Assembly: GCA_012517065.1 (NCBI GenBank)
Contig: JAAYVR010000123.1
Span: 1-64,000 of the forward strand
Source of the DNA: Verrucomicrobiota bacterium
GTDB lineage: Bacteria; Verrucomicrobiota; Verrucomicrobiia; Limisphaerales; J093
Length of the DNA stretch: 64,000 nucleotides
Direction of reading: 5' to 3'
In this document: piece after piece, positions 51,798-61,821 of the stretch
Position numbering within the stretch: position 1 is the first letter of the stretch
How the letters are laid out: the number at the start of each line of letters is the position of its first letter
Notes under the pieces: model-generated
Told to the model about the DNA's origin: nothing
Databases searched by the model: none
Seen by the model: only the letters and a program-made list of their open reading frames with translations
Translations under genes and position numbers: made by a program

Positions 51798-53147
51798 GGA
51801 AGCTTTGGCGAGAGCGGCGCTGTGTTTGTGGATTTTGCGAACGGCTTCGATGATGTGATCCATGTCGTCGCGGCTACCGAGGAGGAGGTTTTGCGTCATG
51901 GCAACTGTTGTGTTGCAGACGAGGCGATTGCCTTTCAGCTCTTCGAAGCTTTCGCGATAGGCCTTGAGCCTTGCAGGGCTGAAAAGCCGTTTGAAGCCGC
52001 GCGAGTTGATTGCTTCGTCGAGCAAACCGTCGAAGTACTGTTCGTGATATCCGGCGCCGCATGGCACGCCTTCGGCGTTGAGGGCTCGGATGAATTTGTC
52101 GCGGCTGAGCCCGTTGAACTGGTCGGCGTCGTAGCGGAACGGGTAGAGGTGCCAGACTGGCTTGCTGTCTGCTGGGAGGCGGACTGTTTGGATGCCCGGG
52201 ATGGTTTTGAGTCCTTCAGTGAGATGTTGGGCGTGGGCGCGGCGGATTTCAGTTTCTTGGATGAGTTTATCGAACTGCTGCATGAGGATGACGGCCTGGA
52301 ACTGTTGCATGCGGTAGTTGCTGCCGCGCGTGAAATACGGTCTGGGGCCTTTGAAGTTGCCGTAGGCCCTGCCGCAATTGTGGAACGCCTGGCAACGATC
52401 GAGGAGATCGTCGCTGTCTCCGGTTACGGCGCCGCCTTCGCCGGATGGGAGATGCTTGGAATTCTGGAAGCTGAAACAGCCGAGGTCGCCAAGCACGCCG
52501 CATTTGCGGCCTTTGTATTCGGCGAGCCACGCCTGGCAGGCATCTTCGATTACTGCGAGTTTGTGTTTTCGGGCGATTTCGTTGATTGGGTCCATATCGC
52601 ATGGGAGACCGTAGATATGGACGGGCAAAATGGCGCGGGTGCGGTCGGTGATGCGGCTTTCGATTGAAGCCGGGTCGATGGTCAGGGTTGCCGGGTCAGT
52701 GTCTGCGAACACCGGCAGGGCCTTGTTGATCAGCACTGCGTTGTAAGTGGCTATGAAAGTGAACGGCGATACTATCACTTCATCGCCGGCGTCAACGTCG
52801 AGAACGTGCAGGCTGACGAGCAGAGCGGTTGTGCCGCTGGCGGTTGCGAGGCACCGTTTGGCGCCTATGAGTTTGGCATAAGCCTGTTCGAATTCCTCGA
52901 CGTGCTCGCCCGCGCCTCTGAACCACCGGCCGCTTCTGAGGACTTCGATTACGGCAGGTTCCCACGATTGGCGCCATGTTGGCCAGCCGGGCCAGCTTCC
53001 CTTGTGCACGGGTGTGCCGCCGAGCATGGCCGGTTTGTCGGCCTCAGCAGACATTACCATTGGCGCCTTGCTGCCGAGGAATGCCACGGCAGCGGAACCT
53101 ACAGCAGCGTGGTGGATGAACGAACGACGGTTGAGTTGATCTTTCAT
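51795..53147 (-). CDS. DegT/DnrJ/EryC1/StrS family aminotransferase with Tat-like leader
   Basis: LNRRSFIHHAAVGSAAVAFLG leader; GSGRWFRGAGEHVEEFEQAYAKLIGAKRCLATASGTTAL; EDACQAWLAEYKG; PLP-lysine region CFSFQNSKHLPSGEGG. Confidence 0.92.
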   Translation of the reverse strand: MKDQLNRRSFIHHAAVGSAAVAFLGSKAPMVMSAEADKPAMLGGTPVHKGSWPGWPTWRQSWEPAVIEVLRSGRWFRGAGEHVEEFEQAYAKLIGAKRCLATASGTTALLVSLHVLDVDAGDEVIVSPFTFIATYNAVLINKALPVFADTDPATLTIDPASIESRITDRTRAILPVHIYGLPCDMDPINEIARKHKLAVIEDACQAWLAEYKGRKCGVLGDLGCFSFQNSKHLPSGEGGAVTGDSDDLLDRCQAFHNCGRAYGNFKGPRPYFTRGSNYRMQQFQAVILMQQFDKLIQETEIRRAHAQHLTEGLKTIPGIQTVRLPADSKPVWHLYPFRYDADQFNGLSRDKFIRALNAEGVPCGAGYHEQYFDGLLDEAINSRGFKRLFSPARLKAYRESFEELKGNRLVCNTTVAMTQNLLLGSRDDMDHIIEAVRKIHKHSAALAKAS

Positions 53148-53422
53148 ATTGCTCTACGGAGTGGGTTGAACTTTCGCCGGGCGCCAGACTGTTTCAGAAC
53201 CGGGCACGGTTCATCATGCGATTCGACATGCACGGAGCGCCTGTTCATATGGGCACAGTTTGCCCTTTGCGTGGGACATGGTCAAGGCATCTCAGTGCTT
53301 CAGCACGGGCGCGGGTTGATGTCGTTCGCAGATTCCGGAGCGCGATGCATTTTCAGCATCTTGTTGTCTTTGTCGAAACCTGATTGAAATCTTTATCGAA
53401 GAGCTTGCTGCAACCTTGGCGT

Positions 53423-53513
53423 TCCGCCTGAAGGCGGATTCCTGGTGCGCCGCAGGCCACATCAACCAATGCTTGTCGTGGCCGATCGCGCTCAGAGTTC
53501 CTCTTTTGCGCGG
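53423..53513 (-). repeat. Module R, reverse orientation
   Basis: Reverse complement ccgcgcaaaagaggaactctgagcgcgat...gcattgg..gatg...aggaatccgccttcaggcgg, compare 18562-18654. Confidence 0.55.
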
Positions 53514-53774
53514 GGATGTTGGGGGCTTCTGTCTCGATTCTGGCTCACAACGGTATGGGTTTGGTCGGCGCATTTGCCGCCGCGGTTGGAACAAGCAAGA
53601 GAGCTGAACTTGCGACTGCTGACATCGAGTTCAAGCTGTTGGGAGAGTGGATGAAAATCGACTGGCTGAAACAGGCAGTCAACGTCAATCATTCCCCGCA
53701 GACAGCGGCAGCCAAGAGTTTTGGTGTGCCTGTAGTATGTGGGGCTATTGGGGCGTTGGCTGGATTTGCGAACC

Positions 53775-54392
53775 ATGGATCGAATTTCGTTGGTGTTGGC
53801 TTCGAGATCGCCTCGTCGGCAGGAACTGCTGAGGCGAGCGGGACTGGATTTTGAAGTGGTAACCGCTCCCGTAGAGGAACGAGATGACGAAGAATTAACG
53901 GGGCGTGAGCTGGCCCTTCTGAATGCATACAGGAAAGCGGTATCCGTTGCTCGGCGTTTGCCGGGCCGGTTGGTGCTTGGCGCAGACACGGTGGTTTGTC
54001 TGGGCACGAGGAAGTTGGGGAAACCGTGCAATTTGGATGAGGCGGTCCGGATGCTCGAACAACTTCAGGGCAGGACACATCATGTCATTACTGGTGTTGC
54101 TCTTATCAGGCTCGAGAGTGGGGAGGAGCGTGTGTTTGCGGAAACCACGCATGTGACATTCCGGCCTTTGGCGCGTTCGGAGATTGAAGCTTACATCGCG
54201 AGGGTGAACCCTCTGGACAAGGCCGGTGCATACGCGATTCAAGAGCATGGTGAGATGCTTGTAGCGGGGATTGACGGTTCGTATTCGAACGTTGTGGGGT
54301 TGCCGATGGAACGGCTGCTGGAGGAGCTGAAGCGTTGGGGGGGCATTGACTGTTTGATGTTGGGACGAAAGCGGGTATTATCGCGGGCATGA
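53775..54392 (+). CDS. maf: Maf family nucleotide pyrophosphatase
   Basis: ISLVLASRSPRRQELLRRAGLDFEVV; RLVLGADTVVCLGTRKLGKPC; DKAGAYAIQEHGEMLVAGIDGSYSNVVGLP. Confidence 0.94.
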   Translation: MDRISLVLASRSPRRQELLRRAGLDFEVVTAPVEERDDEELTGRELALLNAYRKAVSVARRLPGRLVLGADTVVCLGTRKLGKPCNLDEAVRMLEQLQGRTHHVITGVALIRLESGEERVFAETTHVTFRPLARSEIEAYIARVNPLDKAGAYAIQEHGEMLVAGIDGSYSNVVGLPMERLLEELKRWGGIDCLMLGRKRVLSRA

Positions 54393-54799
54393 ACAGAGTA
54401 CGGCGGCTGTTGCACACACGGTATCGGGTAAACGATCTCGAACGGAGCGTTCGGTTTTACCGGGAGGTTCTCGGTTTGATCGAAGTCCAGAGGCACAAGT
54501 CACCTCGGGGATCTGAACTTGTTTTTCTGAAGGCGCCGGAGAGCGAGGAACTGATTGAACTCTGCCATTATCCGGCGAGCGGTCCGGTGCAGGTGCAACC
54601 GGACCTTACCCATCTTGCTTTCGAGGTGGAGAGCCTCGATGAGTTCGGCAAACACCTTGCCAAATTCGGGCTCAGGTACAGCGACGGTCCTCATTTACGC
54701 GATGACGGGAGCGGGTTTGCGTTTGTTGACGCTCCCGAGGGATATGAAATCGAGCTGATGCAACCTGCCACGCAGATGTTGCTGGCAGGGAACAAGTGA
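54389..54799 (+). CDS. VOC family protein, lactoylglutathione lyase-like
   Basis: LHTRYRVNDLERSVRFYREVLGLIEVQRHKSPRGSELVFLK; FAFVDAPEGYEIELMQ; ATGA overlap with maf. Confidence 0.88.
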   Translation: MNRVRRLLHTRYRVNDLERSVRFYREVLGLIEVQRHKSPRGSELVFLKAPESEELIELCHYPASGPVQVQPDLTHLAFEVESLDEFGKHLAKFGLRYSDGPHLRDDGSGFAFVDAPEGYEIELMQPATQMLLAGNK

Positions 54800-54885
54800 A
54801 TCTGTTGCATTCACATCGGCGGGAATCGTGTCGCAGGGCGGGCTTTCGGGAACATCACTGAAGTGGCTGACATGAAGACGATCAG

Positions 54886-55752
54886 ATGATTCAGGAGCGA
54901 GCTGACAGAATGCATTGGCAGGCGCGCAGCCATCGGTTTGATTTTCCGCGGCCGGCGCTGGTGATGGGGATTTTGAATGTGACACCCGACTCGTTTTCGG
55001 ACGGCGGGAAGTACTTCGATGTTAGTGCCGCTGTAGAGCGGGCGCGGGAGATGGTTGCGGAGGGTGCGGAGATAGTGGACATAGGCGGGGAATCGAGCCG
55101 TCCGTTTTCAACGCCGGTTGATGAGGCAGAAGAACTCCGGCGAGTGATGCCTGTGATCGAGCGGCTTGTTGGGAGCGTGCCGGTGGCTTTGTCGATTGAC
55201 ACTCGCAAACCTCGTGTGGCGAGGGCCGCTCTTGAAGCCGGGGCGAGCATTGTAAATGACATCGAAGCCAACCGTGATGATCCCGAGATGTGGGAGGTGG
55301 TGGCCAGGTACGGTGCCGGGTATGTTTGCGTTCACATGCAGGGGACGCCCGAGAACATGCAGCAGAATCCTCACTATACGGATGTGGTGGGTGAGGTGGG
55401 TGAATTTTTTGAGGATCGGCTCGGGCGGCTGATGAGCGTGGGAGTTGCTTCTGAACAGGTGGTGTTGGATCCCGGGATTGGGTTTGGGAAGACTGTGGAG
55501 CACAATTTGCAGTTGCTGGCGGGTTTGGATTCCTATAGAAGGTTTTTACGGCCTTTGTTGATTGGCGTATCGCGGAAATCATTTATTGGCAGGCTGCTTG
55601 GAGTGGATGTTGACAAGCGGCTGGCGGCGTCGCTGGCGTGCGCGGTTTGGTCGCGATGGTTGGGCGTTGAGATTGTGCGAACTCACGATGTGGCCGCCAC
55701 GTTGCAGGCGCTTCGAATGACCGAAGCTTTGCTGGGCGAAAAAAGAAGATGA
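54886..55752 (+). CDS. folP: Dihydropteroate synthase
   Basis: VMGILNVTPDSFSDGGKYFD; AEIVDIGGESSRPFS; LSIDTRKPRVARAALEAGASIVNDI; VVLDPGIGFGKTVEHNLQLL. Confidence 0.95.
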   Translation: MIQERADRMHWQARSHRFDFPRPALVMGILNVTPDSFSDGGKYFDVSAAVERAREMVAEGAEIVDIGGESSRPFSTPVDEAEELRRVMPVIERLVGSVPVALSIDTRKPRVARAALEAGASIVNDIEANRDDPEMWEVVARYGAGYVCVHMQGTPENMQQNPHYTDVVGEVGEFFEDRLGRLMSVGVASEQVVLDPGIGFGKTVEHNLQLLAGLDSYRRFLRPLLIGVSRKSFIGRLLGVDVDKRLAASLACAVWSRWLGVEIVRTHDVAATLQALRMTEALLGEKRR

Positions 55753-56588
55753 ATTGGGTTCGGGACAACTGGCGAGCGTTTGTGGAGATTCTCCTGCTTG
55801 CTGCGGGGATTTACTACTGCATCAGGCTCGTGCGGGGGACGCGTGGGGCGCCGGTTGTGCTTGGATTTCTGCTTGTGATGTTGGTGCTGACGTCGTTGAC
55901 GCTTGCGTTGAATTTGGAGGTTTTGCGGCTGCTGCTTCGGAATTTTTTGGCCTTTTTTGCTATTGCGGTCATTGTGATTTTCCAGCCGGAGGTGCGCCGT
56001 ATTTTTGCGAATCTCGGCAGCCTGCCGTTTTTTGCCAGTGCGCGAGAGACGCGGCAGAACATTGAAGTTTTGATCAAGACGGTGGAACGGCTGTCCGATG
56101 TGCGGATTGGCATGCTGGTGGCGATTGAACAGACCATACAGTTGCAGGACGTGGTCGAGTCCGGAGTACCTGTGGATTGTGTGGCGACGCCGGAGATACT
56201 TGAGACGATATTTTTCCCGAACAACGCGATGCACGACGGTGGTGTGATCATACAGGGGGACAGGATTGCGTACGCAGCATGCATTTTTCCATTGACACAG
56301 AAACCGGGGCTGAGTGCGTCGCTGGGTACGCGGCATCGTGCTGCGATCGGGCTGAGTGAAGAAACGGACGCTGTGGTGGTGGTTGTGTCGGAGGAGACAG
56401 GCGCCATTTCGTATGCGCACAAGGGCGAGCTGGTGCGGAATGTGTCGATCGAACAACTTCGGGATTTTCTGACATCGGTGCTTGTTCATGCGCCGCCGCC
56501 TCGTGGGGTGGTTGAATGGGTGCGTTCGCTGTTTGGCCGGTCAGCGGTGCATGCGGGTTTGCCTGCCAACACGAAACCTGGTTCTTGA
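55749..56588 (+). CDS. cdaA: Diadenylate cyclase CdaA family protein (DisA_N domain)
   Basis: Three N-terminal TM segments; NNAMHDGGVIIQGDRIAYAACIFPLT; LGTRHRAAIGLSEETDAVVVVVSEETG; ATGA overlap with folP. Confidence 0.92.
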   Translation: MNWVRDNWRAFVEILLLAAGIYYCIRLVRGTRGAPVVLGFLLVMLVLTSLTLALNLEVLRLLLRNFLAFFAIAVIVIFQPEVRRIFANLGSLPFFASARETRQNIEVLIKTVERLSDVRIGMLVAIEQTIQLQDVVESGVPVDCVATPEILETIFFPNNAMHDGGVIIQGDRIAYAACIFPLTQKPGLSASLGTRHRAAIGLSEETDAVVVVVSEETGAISYAHKGELVRNVSIEQLRDFLTSVLVHAPPPRGVVEWVRSLFGRSAVHAGLPANTKPGS

Positions 56589-56594
56589 GATTCC

Positions 56595-57026
56595 ATGCGT
56601 TTGCCGCCATTTGTCACACGGAACGTTGGTTGGAAGCTGGTTTCGATTGCTCTAGCGACGCTGGTTTGGTTGAGCTTGAGGTCTGGTGTGCCCGGCCGTT
56701 TGAGGCATGGGGGGACAGTAAGCTTGCCAAGGCAGGAAGTGAGTTTGCTGAAGTCGCCAAGTGACACGCGCCAGTTTCGGATTGAACCGGCGGCTGTGGA
56801 CATAATCGTCGGTGGTGAGGCGGAGGTGTTGGAGAGGATGCAACCGGAGGATTTGACGGTGTTTGTTCGCATGGGTAGGGGGACATTGCCGCCATCGACG
56901 CCTCAGCCGGTGCAGGTGCATGCGCCGGCTGGTGTGACGGTGCTGGCGATCAATCCCCCCGAGGTAACGATCAGTCTTGCGGGCACGCACCCGGCGGTCA
57001 GTGCTGCGCAACAAGACAAGCCATGA
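56595..57026 (+). CDS. Short YbbR/CdaR-like membrane-anchored protein
   Basis: RNVGWKLVSIALATLVWLSLRSG; sits between cdaA and glmM; apparently a single YbbR unit. Confidence 0.75.
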   Translation: MRLPPFVTRNVGWKLVSIALATLVWLSLRSGVPGRLRHGGTVSLPRQEVSLLKSPSDTRQFRIEPAAVDIIVGGEAEVLERMQPEDLTVFVRMGRGTLPPSTPQPVQVHAPAGVTVLAINPPEVTISLAGTHPAVSAAQQDKP

Positions 57027-58417
57027 CAACAGACAAGAAGATTTTCGGCACAGACGGTGTCAGGGGCCGGGCCAACATCGAACCGGTCACGGCCGAGACG
57101 GCATTGAAACTTGGGCGGGCAGCGGCGCACGTTTTCAAGACGCTCGAAAGTCACGCTCGATCCAAGGGAAGGCACAAGATAGTGATCGGGAAGGACACGC
57201 GGCTTTCTGGGTACATGTTGGAGAACGCGCTGTCATCGGGAATACTGTCGATGGGGGTTGACGTGCTGTTCATAGGGCCGCTGCCAACGCCGGGGGTAGC
57301 GTATGTCACGAGGAGTTTGAGGGCAGATGCGGGCATAGTGATAACTGCGTCCCACAATCCATATGATGATAACGGGATAAAGTTTTTCCGGGCGGACGGC
57401 TACAAGCTTGACGACCAGATTGAAGCCGAGATTGAACATCTTGTTTTCAGCGGCGAGATCGAGCACATCCGGCCTGTTGCAAGCGAGATTGGCAAGGCGA
57501 TTCGCATCGATGATGCCCTTGGCAGGTACATCGAGTATGCGAAGGCATCATTTCCGCGGGGGATGACGCTTGATGGCATACGCATCGTTGTTGACTGTGC
57601 GAATGGGGCGACCTACAAGTCCACTCCATGTGTTCTGCGGGAGCTGGGTGCCGAGCTGGTGATACTGGGCAACACACCTGACGGCACGAACATCAATCTT
57701 GATTGCGGTTCGGGCCATCCGGACAAACTTTGCAGAGCGGTGCTCGAGCATCATGCGCAGGTCGGCATTGCCCACGATGGCGACGGGGACCGGGTGTTGT
57801 TGTGTGACGAGAACGGGACACTTGTGGATGGAGACGATGTTCTGGCGGTGTTGGGCATGGACATGCTGCAACACGGGAAATTGCCGGAGCGCACCGTAGT
57901 GGCGACGGTGATGTCGAATGCGGGGCTCGAGCATGCGATCAACATGGCTGGCGGGCGTTTGATCCGGACGCAGGTTGGCGATCGCTATGTGATAGACGAG
58001 ATGCTGAAGAACGGTTATGCACTGGGTGGCGAACAGAGCGGGCACATAGTGTACCGCGAGCATGCAACCACCGGTGACGGCCTTGTAGCGGCGCTGCAGA
58101 TGTTGCGCATAATGAAAAGTCGAAATGCTCTGTTGTCCCAGCTTGTCCGTTGCTGGAAAAGATTTCCTCAGAAACTGGTGAATGTGCCGGTGCGCGAGCG
58201 GGTCCCGTTCGAGAAGATGGAGGGTGTAATGGAGTTGCTATCCGAGGCCGAGACGGAGCTGAAAGCTCATGGCGGTCGGGTTTTTCTGCGTTATTCCGGG
58301 ACCGAGCCAAAAGCGCGGCTGCTTGTCGAGGCGCAAGAACAGCACCTTGTTGATAAATGGTGTGAGCGGATTGGTGAGCGGCTGCGCCAGCAATTCGGAG
58401 AGAAAATCCACTCGTGA
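57023..58417 (+). CDS. glmM: Phosphoglucosamine mutase
   Basis: KIFGTDGVRGRANIEPVTAETALKLGRA; ADAGIVITASHNPYDDNGIKFF; DGDGDRVLLCDENG; YSGTEPKARLLVEA. Confidence 0.96.
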   Translation: MTTDKKIFGTDGVRGRANIEPVTAETALKLGRAAAHVFKTLESHARSKGRHKIVIGKDTRLSGYMLENALSSGILSMGVDVLFIGPLPTPGVAYVTRSLRADAGIVITASHNPYDDNGIKFFRADGYKLDDQIEAEIEHLVFSGEIEHIRPVASEIGKAIRIDDALGRYIEYAKASFPRGMTLDGIRIVVDCANGATYKSTPCVLRELGAELVILGNTPDGTNINLDCGSGHPDKLCRAVLEHHAQVGIAHDGDGDRVLLCDENGTLVDGDDVLAVLGMDMLQHGKLPERTVVATVMSNAGLEHAINMAGGRLIRTQVGDRYVIDEMLKNGYALGGEQSGHIVYREHATTGDGLVAALQMLRIMKSRNALLSQLVRCWKRFPQKLVNVPVRERVPFEKMEGVMELLSEAETELKAHGGRVFLRYSGTEPKARLLVEAQEQHLVDKWCERIGERLRQQFGEKIHS

Positions 58418-58471
58418 TCGGGTGTAGTGATTGAGCGAGAACGGGCGTTGGTTTGTCAGATTGGAAAGACG

Positions 58472-59449
58472 ATGTCGCAGACAATAAACAATGTGAACAG
58501 GACCGGGAGCCCGTTGGATGATTTCCAGCGTGAGTTTGGCGAGGCGTGGCGAGCGATGCCGAACAAGGGCTTGTTTTTTGTGTTGCTGGGTGGGTGGATA
58601 CTGTTGTTTGCGGTGCTTGGGAACCCGACGATGGGGTATTTCAAGACGCCGTCGCTTTTCGGGTGGTTGTACGGCACCTATACGCGGCCGGGGTCGGAAG
58701 ACGAACACGGTTTGTTGATTCCGTTTGTTGTATTGGGCTTGTTATGGTGGAAGAGGCGGGCGTTGCTGGAAGTTGAGAAGCGGGTGTGGTTGCCCGGGCT
58801 GGTCCCGTTTGCTTTTGCGGTGGCTTTGCATGTTGTGGGGTATTTGATTCAGCAACCGCGGCTGTCAGCGGCGGCATTGTTTGGTGGATTGTACGCGTTG
58901 ATTTCGGTTGTATGGGGTTGGCGGTTTGCGCGGGCGTGTTTTTTCCCGATGGTACTGCTGGTTTTCAGCATGCCATTGGGCGATGTGATCGAGTTTGTAA
59001 CAATTCCGCTGCGGATGATTTCGACCAAGGCAGCGTTGTTCGTTGTGCAGGACCTGCTCGGGATTCAGGTGGTGGCGGAGGGGGTTATCATTATGGATCC
59101 GAAGGGGGCCTATCAATACGAAGTGGCGGCGCCATGCTCGGGGATTCACAGTTTCATCGCGATGCTGGCTTTGACGACCATTTATGGTTTCATCACGTTC
59201 AGGACCAACTGGCGCAGGGGGCTAATAACATCGCTGGCGCTGCCATTGGCGCTGGCGGGTAATGTACTGAGGCTGGTTTGCATCATCGTGGCTGCTGAGG
59301 CGTTTGGTCGGGAGGCGGGCGAGTTTGTTCATAACTGGTTTGGGTTTGCCACGTTTTTGATGGCGTTGTTGGTGATGTTTGTGGTGGGCGGCTGGTTGAG
59401 GGAACCGGGCGTGGACAGCACCATGGCAGGGACTGCAAAGGCTGTATGA
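58472..59449 (+). CDS. Exosortase/archaeosortase family protein
   Basis: Multi-TM; AAPCSGIHSFIAMLALTTIYGF (catalytic Cys region), LALAGNVLRLVCIIV, VHNWFGFATF. Confidence 0.93.
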   Translation: MSQTINNVNRTGSPLDDFQREFGEAWRAMPNKGLFFVLLGGWILLFAVLGNPTMGYFKTPSLFGWLYGTYTRPGSEDEHGLLIPFVVLGLLWWKRRALLEVEKRVWLPGLVPFAFAVALHVVGYLIQQPRLSAAALFGGLYALISVVWGWRFARACFFPMVLLVFSMPLGDVIEFVTIPLRMISTKAALFVVQDLLGIQVVAEGVIIMDPKGAYQYEVAAPCSGIHSFIAMLALTTIYGFITFRTNWRRGLITSLALPLALAGNVLRLVCIIVAAEAFGREAGEFVHNWFGFATFLMALLVMFVVGGWLREPGVDSTMAGTAKAV

Positions 59450-60240
59450 ACTGGCGGGTTTTTTTGGCGGCAGCGATTGCGCTTGGCTGCATGGCGGGCG
59501 CAGCCGGAGTGCTCTACAGGGTGAAATCCAATCAGCAGTTGGGCGCGCCGGGGTTGAGAGCCAAACCGTTGGCGGGGACTCACCGGGTCGAAATACAGTT
59601 GCCCGAGCGCGTGTTGGATTACAAATCCAAAGAAATGGCGCTGTCGGAGGTGGAAACAAACTCTTTGCCTGCGGATACCAGTTATGCGCGGCGATTGTAC
59701 GAGGCCCGGGACGGATTCAAACTGATGCTGGGAGTGGTAATGATGGGCACTGACCGAACCAGCATTCACAAGCCTGAGTTTTGTTTGACTTCGCAGGGGT
59801 GGCGAATTGTGGAACGGGAGACGCTGTCGATTCCCCTCGAGGAACCGCCGGGGTACCAATTGCCCGTGCGCAAATTCACGGCGAGCTTTGTCGGCACCGA
59901 TCGGGCAGGGAGCATTGTGCGGGGCAGCGGCGTGTATGTATTCTGGTTTGTGGCTGACGGACGGGTGACGGCGGGGCATTTGGATCGGATCAAACAAATG
60001 ACGTGGGATTTGTTGCGCACTGGTGTGTTGCCGAGGTGGGCTTATGTGAGCTGCTTTGCGACCTGTCAACCGGGCGCGGAGCAGGAGACTTACGAGCGAA
60101 TGAAGAAGTTCCTGGCTGCCGCGGTACCTAAATTTCAGACTGCTTTTCCAATGCCGCGCGGAGAGCATCGGATCGCTGCAAATTCAAGTGATCGTTTGAA
60201 CGGTCGGAGCACGCAGCGCGGCACAGGTGCAGTTGAATGA
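59446..60240 (+). CDS. EpsI-like exosortase-associated protein
   Basis: ATGA overlap with the exosortase; MLGVVMMGTDRTSIHKPEFCLTSQGWRI; N-terminal TM. Confidence 0.85.
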   Translation: MNWRVFLAAAIALGCMAGAAGVLYRVKSNQQLGAPGLRAKPLAGTHRVEIQLPERVLDYKSKEMALSEVETNSLPADTSYARRLYEARDGFKLMLGVVMMGTDRTSIHKPEFCLTSQGWRIVERETLSIPLEEPPGYQLPVRKFTASFVGTDRAGSIVRGSGVYVFWFVADGRVTAGHLDRIKQMTWDLLRTGVLPRWAYVSCFATCQPGAEQETYERMKKFLAAAVPKFQTAFPMPRGEHRIAANSSDRLNGRSTQRGTGAVE

Positions 60241-60454
60241 TCCTGCGGAAGAAGTGGCATTTGGTTGCGGCTATACTTTTCCGTGGCGGTGCGGTGGGCA
60301 GAGTGACTTCGCTGCCTGCAGCTTGGCGTTGCGATCGGTAACCGGGGAAGAAGAAGGACATGTTGGGGGATGGTCTTGGGCGAATGGACAATCTGCGGGG
60401 GCTGGCAGGTTTTCCATGATAACGATTCAGCCCACAAAACGAGACTAACTGAGA

Positions 60455-61801
60455 ATGAAAACTCGTCAGAAACACTGTACGAATTCGGTTGAGAGACATT
60501 CCAGGCGCGCTTTTTTGGGGCGCAGCTCTGTTTTGGGCGTGGGCGCAGTTGTCGGGCTGCCTCAGATTGTTTGTCGAAGCGTGCTGGGCGCGGCGGGTCA
60601 ACCGGGCGCGAACGAGCAAGTAGGAATTGGGTTTGTGGGCATGGGTCGTCAGGCGGGTGACCTGCTGCGGATGCTGCCTGCGATCAAGGAAGCGCGGGTT
60701 GTGGCTATAGCCGACCTGAACCTCGAGCGTGCCGAGGCGGTCGCGGTCAGGTTCAATGCAGCGGCGATGCAGGACTACCGCAGGTTGCTCGAGCGGAAAG
60801 AGGTTGACGCGATAATCACGGCTACGCCCGATCACTGGCGAGCTCTGGTTTGCATTCATGCGTGCCAGGCTGGCAAGGACGTTTACGCGGAGAAACCGCT
60901 GACACTGACAATTCGTGAGGGGCGGCGCATTGTTGAGGCGGTTCGCAAGTACAATCGCGTTTTGCAGACCGGGAGCCAGCAGAGGACCTCGTGGCCGAAT
61001 CGTTGCGGTTGCGCGCTGGTACGGAATGGCGCAATCGGAAAGATCAAGCGGGTGATTGCGCACAACTATCCCAGTCCGTGGGAATGCGGGCTGCCGGCGC
61101 AACCTGTTCCGGAGAAACTTGACTGGGATCGATGGTGTGGTCCGGTTGAACCGATACCTTACAATCGGGATTTGTATTTGCCGCGTGCGAATCCGGGCTG
61201 GATTTCGTTCAGGCTGTTTTCGGGCGGCGAGATGACGGGGTGGGGGGCGCATGGGCTTGACCAGGTACAATGGGCTCTTGGGATGGACGACAGCGGGCCT
61301 GTTGAGGTGTGGCCGGAAGGGCCGCGGTTTGATCCGCCGACCTACACTGAACCTGAATCGCGGGAGCGCGGCGACAAGATTTGCAGCCAGCCAAAGGTGT
61401 TTTTCCGGTATGCGGGGGATATAATTGTCGAACTCGGCGACGGTCCGGCGGGTGGCGCGAAGTTCATCGGGGAAAAAGGCACCATTACGATAGACAGAGC
61501 GGTGTGCAAGTCTGACCCGCCAGAAATCGCTGAGAACGCATTGATCGAGCGTCCTGCGGGACTGGTGGAAAGCCACTTGCGCGACTGGTTCAACGCAATG
61601 CGGACGCGACAGCGTCCGGCTGCGGATGTCGAGATTGGACATCGGTCAGCCACGGTTTGCCACTTGGCGAACATAGCGCGGTGGACGGGGCAGAGGCTTC
61701 GTTGGGACCCCGTGAGGGAGGTTTTCCCCGACTCGCCCGAGGTTAACCTGTATTTGGATCGGCCGCGCCGCAAAGGATACGAATTGCCGGACAAGGTCTG
61801 A
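60455..61801 (+). CDS. Gfo/Idh/MocA family oxidoreductase with Tat-like leader
   Basis: HSRRAFLGRSSVLGVGAVVGL; VGIGFVGMGRQAGDLLRM; GKDVYAEKPLTLTIREGR. Confidence 0.9.
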   Translation: MKTRQKHCTNSVERHSRRAFLGRSSVLGVGAVVGLPQIVCRSVLGAAGQPGANEQVGIGFVGMGRQAGDLLRMLPAIKEARVVAIADLNLERAEAVAVRFNAAAMQDYRRLLERKEVDAIITATPDHWRALVCIHACQAGKDVYAEKPLTLTIREGRRIVEAVRKYNRVLQTGSQQRTSWPNRCGCALVRNGAIGKIKRVIAHNYPSPWECGLPAQPVPEKLDWDRWCGPVEPIPYNRDLYLPRANPGWISFRLFSGGEMTGWGAHGLDQVQWALGMDDSGPVEVWPEGPRFDPPTYTEPESRERGDKICSQPKVFFRYAGDIIVELGDGPAGGAKFIGEKGTITIDRAVCKSDPPEIAENALIERPAGLVESHLRDWFNAMRTRQRPAADVEIGHRSATVCHLANIARWTGQRLRWDPVREVFPDSPEVNLYLDRPRRKGYELPDKV

Positions 61802-61821
61802 CGCCATTGCTGGAGGCGGTT

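Noticed and set aside
53516-53854. 112-aa ORF upstream of maf
   Set aside because: Starts in repeat-like DNA and overlaps the maf start in another frame; no domain seen.
60128-61642. 504-aa minus-strand ORF opposite the Gfo/Idh/MocA gene
   Set aside because: Arg/Pro-rich antisense translation with no domain; the plus strand gene is clear.
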